Assembly (NCBI GenBank): GCA_963575745.1
Contig: CAUYUJ010020158.1
Coordinates: 1 to 64,000, forward strand
From: Prorocentrum cordatum
Lineage: Eukaryota; Sar; Dinophyceae; Prorocentrales; Prorocentraceae
Direction of reading: 5' to 3'
Length of the DNA stretch: 64,000 bases
Numbering within the stretch: position 1 is the first letter of the stretch; every line of letters starts with the position of its first letter. Shown one piece after another: positions 61,190 through 64,000 of this stretch. The translations under genes and the position numbers were made by a program. Below the pieces are notes generated by a model that ran no database searches, was not told where the DNA came from, and was given only the letters and a program-made list of their open reading frames with translations.

Positions 61190-61889
61190 CCGTTACTCTC
61201 ATGAGCTTCGAGCCCGGCGAGATGATCGTCGACGCCGCGGCGGGTCAAGGACTGATTGGCATGCCTGCTTTGAAGCGTCATTGTGAGCTTTTGAGTAAAA
61301 GCGGTTTGCGTGTGCCCCAGGTGCCCCCCCGAAATCGCTCGGCCCGCGGAGTTGGAGGGGGCGCGACAGTTGTGAGCGCGGCCCTGGTCCCCGCGGGCAT
61401 CCAAGGGAAGATGGGGTCATCGAGCTGGGCGCTCTCAAAGAGGACGCGCCGCCCGTCCCCCCGGTAGGATTTCAGGAGATGCTAGGAGCAAGAATCGATC
61501 TAGGCACGAATCATATTGAATTTATGCGTCTGGAGGTAAAGGCTGACCTGCGTCGGCTTCCCGCCGGACATCGTGCGATGCGCCTGGGCGATCTCAGAGT
61601 GCCCACTCCGGGGGCAGTTCTCGAGTTCCCCCCGTCGGTGCTGAGCCAGCATCCGGAGGTCAAAGAGCAAGGTGTCAGGAGCGAGACGGTGTCGAGCTAC
61701 ACCATCGTCTCCCCTTCATCGTCCTTTAGGGCTGGGTCCTACTCCTTCCCTCCTCCTCGAGAACCCCGGGGGGCCTCGCGTCCAGGGCAGCTGACCGATT
61801 CCGGGGCCAGGGGCGGCTTGGGGGCTCGGGGGGTGCAGATGGCAGCGGCGAGACCCCCGGGGGCACGGGTCGGAGCTCGCGCGGCCTAG
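61190..61889 (+). pseudogene. Retropepsin of element 3
   Basis: MIVDAAAGQGLIGMPALKRH with active-site Asp at 61231-61233 (D-A-A rather than D-T/S-G/A), then RSARGVGGGATVVSAALVPA. A +1-type frame change near 61410 leads to VIELGALKEDAPPVPPVGFQ, then LGARIDLGTNHIEFMRLEVK and LPAGHRAMRLGDL. Strand and turn pattern fit a Copia-type aspartic protease that would process the polyprotein. The frame ends at TAG 61887-61889. Confidence 0.6.
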
Positions 61890-62064
61890 CGTCCTCCCGG
61901 ATTGAGCTAAGGAGAGCAGGTTTGCGCTCAGGAAAACCGAAGGAGAAGGACGGGCACGGCGACGGGGTCGACCGGGAAGGCGAGAGGCTCGTGAACTTCG
62001 ATCGGTTCAGAGACGAGGGGCAGCCAGAGCCCTGCAGGCGTTCACCTGGGTCATCGTGCTCGTC

Positions 62065-64000
62065 ACTACGCAGCGGCTGGGCTCGAGCATTCGAGCCGTC
62101 GGCTATCCCAGCGAAGCCGACAGGGATCTCTCTAAGCGACCCCATCGCTACGTCGGGTTCTGCAGCGTGCCTGTGAGACGGAGCCGTGCCGCCGCCGGGT
62201 GTGAATTCGGTCAAGGCCCCTGCGGCTCCGCCGTCTCCAAGGGCAAAAAGAAGGAGCAGACCGAGGCGCAGCGCCAGGCCAGGCGTCCCACGACGATGGG
62301 CGAGCAGCTGGTCGACCGTCAGCAGTGGACCTACGCGGGCACCAGAGCGCCAGTGCCGCAGTCCATGACCCGCGGCCAGCGGTCGTGGGCGGCCCTGGTG
62401 GGAGCCATGGTCTTCTGGCTCTCCAAGCTAGCCGACGAGTTTGGTCGGATGATGATCAATCGCCGGTTCTGGCCGACGAACCTCGTCAAACGCATGCGGG
62501 TGATCCCGCGGCAGTTCTACGCATGCCGCCGCGTGGCCGTCAGCGTGGAATTTGGCAGCAATGGGCATGTGCGCTGGTGGGTCTGTGGGCAGTGCGCTAT
62601 GCGGGTCGCCTGCCAGGACACCGAGCCGGACAAGTCCACGCCCAAAAAGGAGATGACATGTGCGTGCCGGCGCCAGACCGCCGCTTGCTCGCTGCGCGGG
62701 AAGGGCTTCGCCCAGCTGGGCGGGGCCGATCCAGAGTGGCAGGCGTTGGTGGCGGCTCCAGCTCCTCCGCCGGGAGTGCCGACGATGAGGACATCGGCGG
62801 GGGCAGTGCCGCTGTGGCCAGCGTCTGCCGACGCCCAAGCGGCTGGGGCACCCTATCAGCAGGTCGAGCCGGAGCAGCTAGACGCGATCATGCACGACGT
62901 GAAGGAGCAGGCCAAGGAGCAGAGGGCTCCGCGTCGCCGACAGACAGCGCAGTCACCAGCCAAGAGAGCTCTGATGGGGCCCTCAGCCAGCTCGGACGAC
63001 GGCAACGGCGAGACAGTGCGCCTCCTGCAGCAGATCGCCAACAAACAGAATCAGCAGGAGGCCTCCATCAACCGGCTCTGCGCGACCGTGTCGGGCCAGA
63101 TGGAGGCGGTCGCGACCCTCCAGTCGAAGGCGCAGCAACTCTCGGCGCTCCCGTCGCCGGCGCAGGTCTTGACCGGGCCGGCAGCGACGAAGTCGCCTCC
63201 CCCGCTTCAAGGGGCCTCTCAGTCGCCATCGCCGATGGCGCCCACGGTGCCACAGGAATCGGTGCCCAAGGCGCCCCAGGTACTAGGTCGGAGGAGCAAG
63301 GCGGAAGCGTCAATCCCAGAGGCGAATGCGAGTGCGAAGCACGAGGGGCCGGGGCAGGGGCCAGCCGCGGCCAGACCGCCACAGGCCCCATCGGGAGCGG
63401 GGCATCACAGCATCGCCACCCCTCCGGCGCTCCAGCAGCCTCCGGCGCTCCAGCAGACGCCGCCTCCTGGAGTCTCGATTGCAGCTCTGCCTTCTCCGAG
63501 ATGCGGGGCTCCGTCGGCGGCTGCGGCAGCGACTCAGGAGGGGGGCCGGGGTTTCGTCGGCGCGGCTCCAGTGGTGAATGCCTACCCGTCGCACGGCGTC
63601 GCTCCGATGACTCATCGGACCTCGAGCGCTGCATGGCCTCCACCGGTCGGCTACGCTAAGACCAGGGTGGACAATCCTCGGGGTCTCCGCGATCAGCGGG
63701 GAGCTCTCCTTTCGTCGTCCACGATCAGCAGTTTCGCCATGCCATCGACGACGGGGGGTGTTCAGCAGCAGCCTCCGGCAACAGCCCCAGTGGCGTCCGC
63801 TCAGCAGCTCGCCTGGGCGCAGAGCGGCCCAGCGCAGGACGGCGGACAGCAGCCCCAACAGAGGGTCGAGCGTCCGACGAGGCCTTCAGCGGCGGGACCT
63901 TCGTCGGCCAGGGGGGGGGCCGCGGATGCCGACGGAGAGTCCGGGGGGGCGGCCTGGAGGCAGCGGCAGCAGATGAAGGGCGCCGAGAAGAAGCGCCTGG
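62065..64000 (+). CDS. Open polyprotein frame running off the window
   Basis: One frame is open from upstream of 62100 to the last base; the in-frame ATG at 62296 gives 568 codons without a stop. It reads TWVIVLVTTQRLGSSIRAVG and SEADRDLSKRPHRYVGFC before the ATG, then GEQLVDRQQWTYAGTRAPVP, RGQRSWAALVGAMVFWLSKL and VRWWVCGQCAMRVACQ with CAC further on (possible zinc-binding Cys). A Gln/Glu helical tract near 62860-63130 (EQLDAIMHDVKEQAKEQR) follows, then a long Pro/Ala/Gln-rich part. By position after the retropepsin it is probably element 3 polyprotein; it would be expected to lead to integrase and RT outside the window. Confidence 0.5.

Larger units (their letters stand above)
59334..64000 (+). 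mobile_element. Copia-like element with SL relic (element 3), truncated by window end
   Basis: SL relic, gag, CCHC knuckle, retropepsin and a long downstream frame, all plus strand and in Copia order. Frame changes near 60245, 60630, 61410 and before 62100, plus TAG at 60533 and 61006, show decay or frameshifted expression. No LTR was recognised before 59334. Confidence 0.7.

Overview
The window reads as nuclear DNA of a dinoflagellate. The most specific evidence is a relic of the dinoflagellate trans-spliced leader at 59334-59354 (19 of 21 positions match), placed upstream of a retroelement gag frame. High GC, long simple-sequence tracts, many GC-rich minisatellites and several decayed Copia-like polyproteins fit this. 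No bacterial operon, rRNA gene or convincing tRNA gene was seen. All family assignments come from reading motifs; no database search was run.

Layout. 1-6300 holds minisatellites, a 0.8-kb trinucleotide tract and an array of ~87-bp units. 6816-10515 carries a broken Copia-type gag with a CCHC knuckle, followed by unassigned coding-like pieces. 10516-18435 is the best preserved unit: a 7.9-kb tyrosine-recombinase retrotransposon on the minus strand. Its split direct repeats read A1-ORFs-B1-A2-B2. It encodes a gag-like protein, an RT/RNase H protein that contains a C5-methyltransferase-like domain, and a tyrosine recombinase. 19410-26047 is a run of four coding-like units, all on the minus strand, separated by microsatellites and short GCGG..CCGC palindromes. 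26.7-36.2 kb has unassigned coding scraps, dispersed repeats and further minisatellites.

40.36-49.41 kb is a decayed Copia-like polyprotein on the plus strand: gag with CCHC, a RING-like module, a retropepsin split by an 874-base insertion, a dUTPase split by a ~508-bp MITE, an integrase tail, RT and RNase H fragments. 52.6-55.8 kb has microsatellites and a coding-like region with a 176-bp TIR element whose ends look like splice sites. 56.7-58.0 kb is a ~102-bp satellite related to the one at 35.5-36.2 kb. 59334 to the window end is another Copia-like element, with spliced-leader relic, gag, CCHC, retropepsin and a long frame that runs off the edge.

Within the tyrosine-recombinase element the genes form one unit: gag packages the RNA, RT/RNase H copies it, the recombinase would integrate the circular product, and the split repeats template the copying. 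One recombinase box has Trp where Arg is expected, so this copy may not integrate. The Copia-like copies carry stops, frameshifts and deletions. Because 704- and 990-codon frames stand intact nearby, I read those breaks as decay rather than general assembly error, though some lie in homopolymer or dinucleotide runs.
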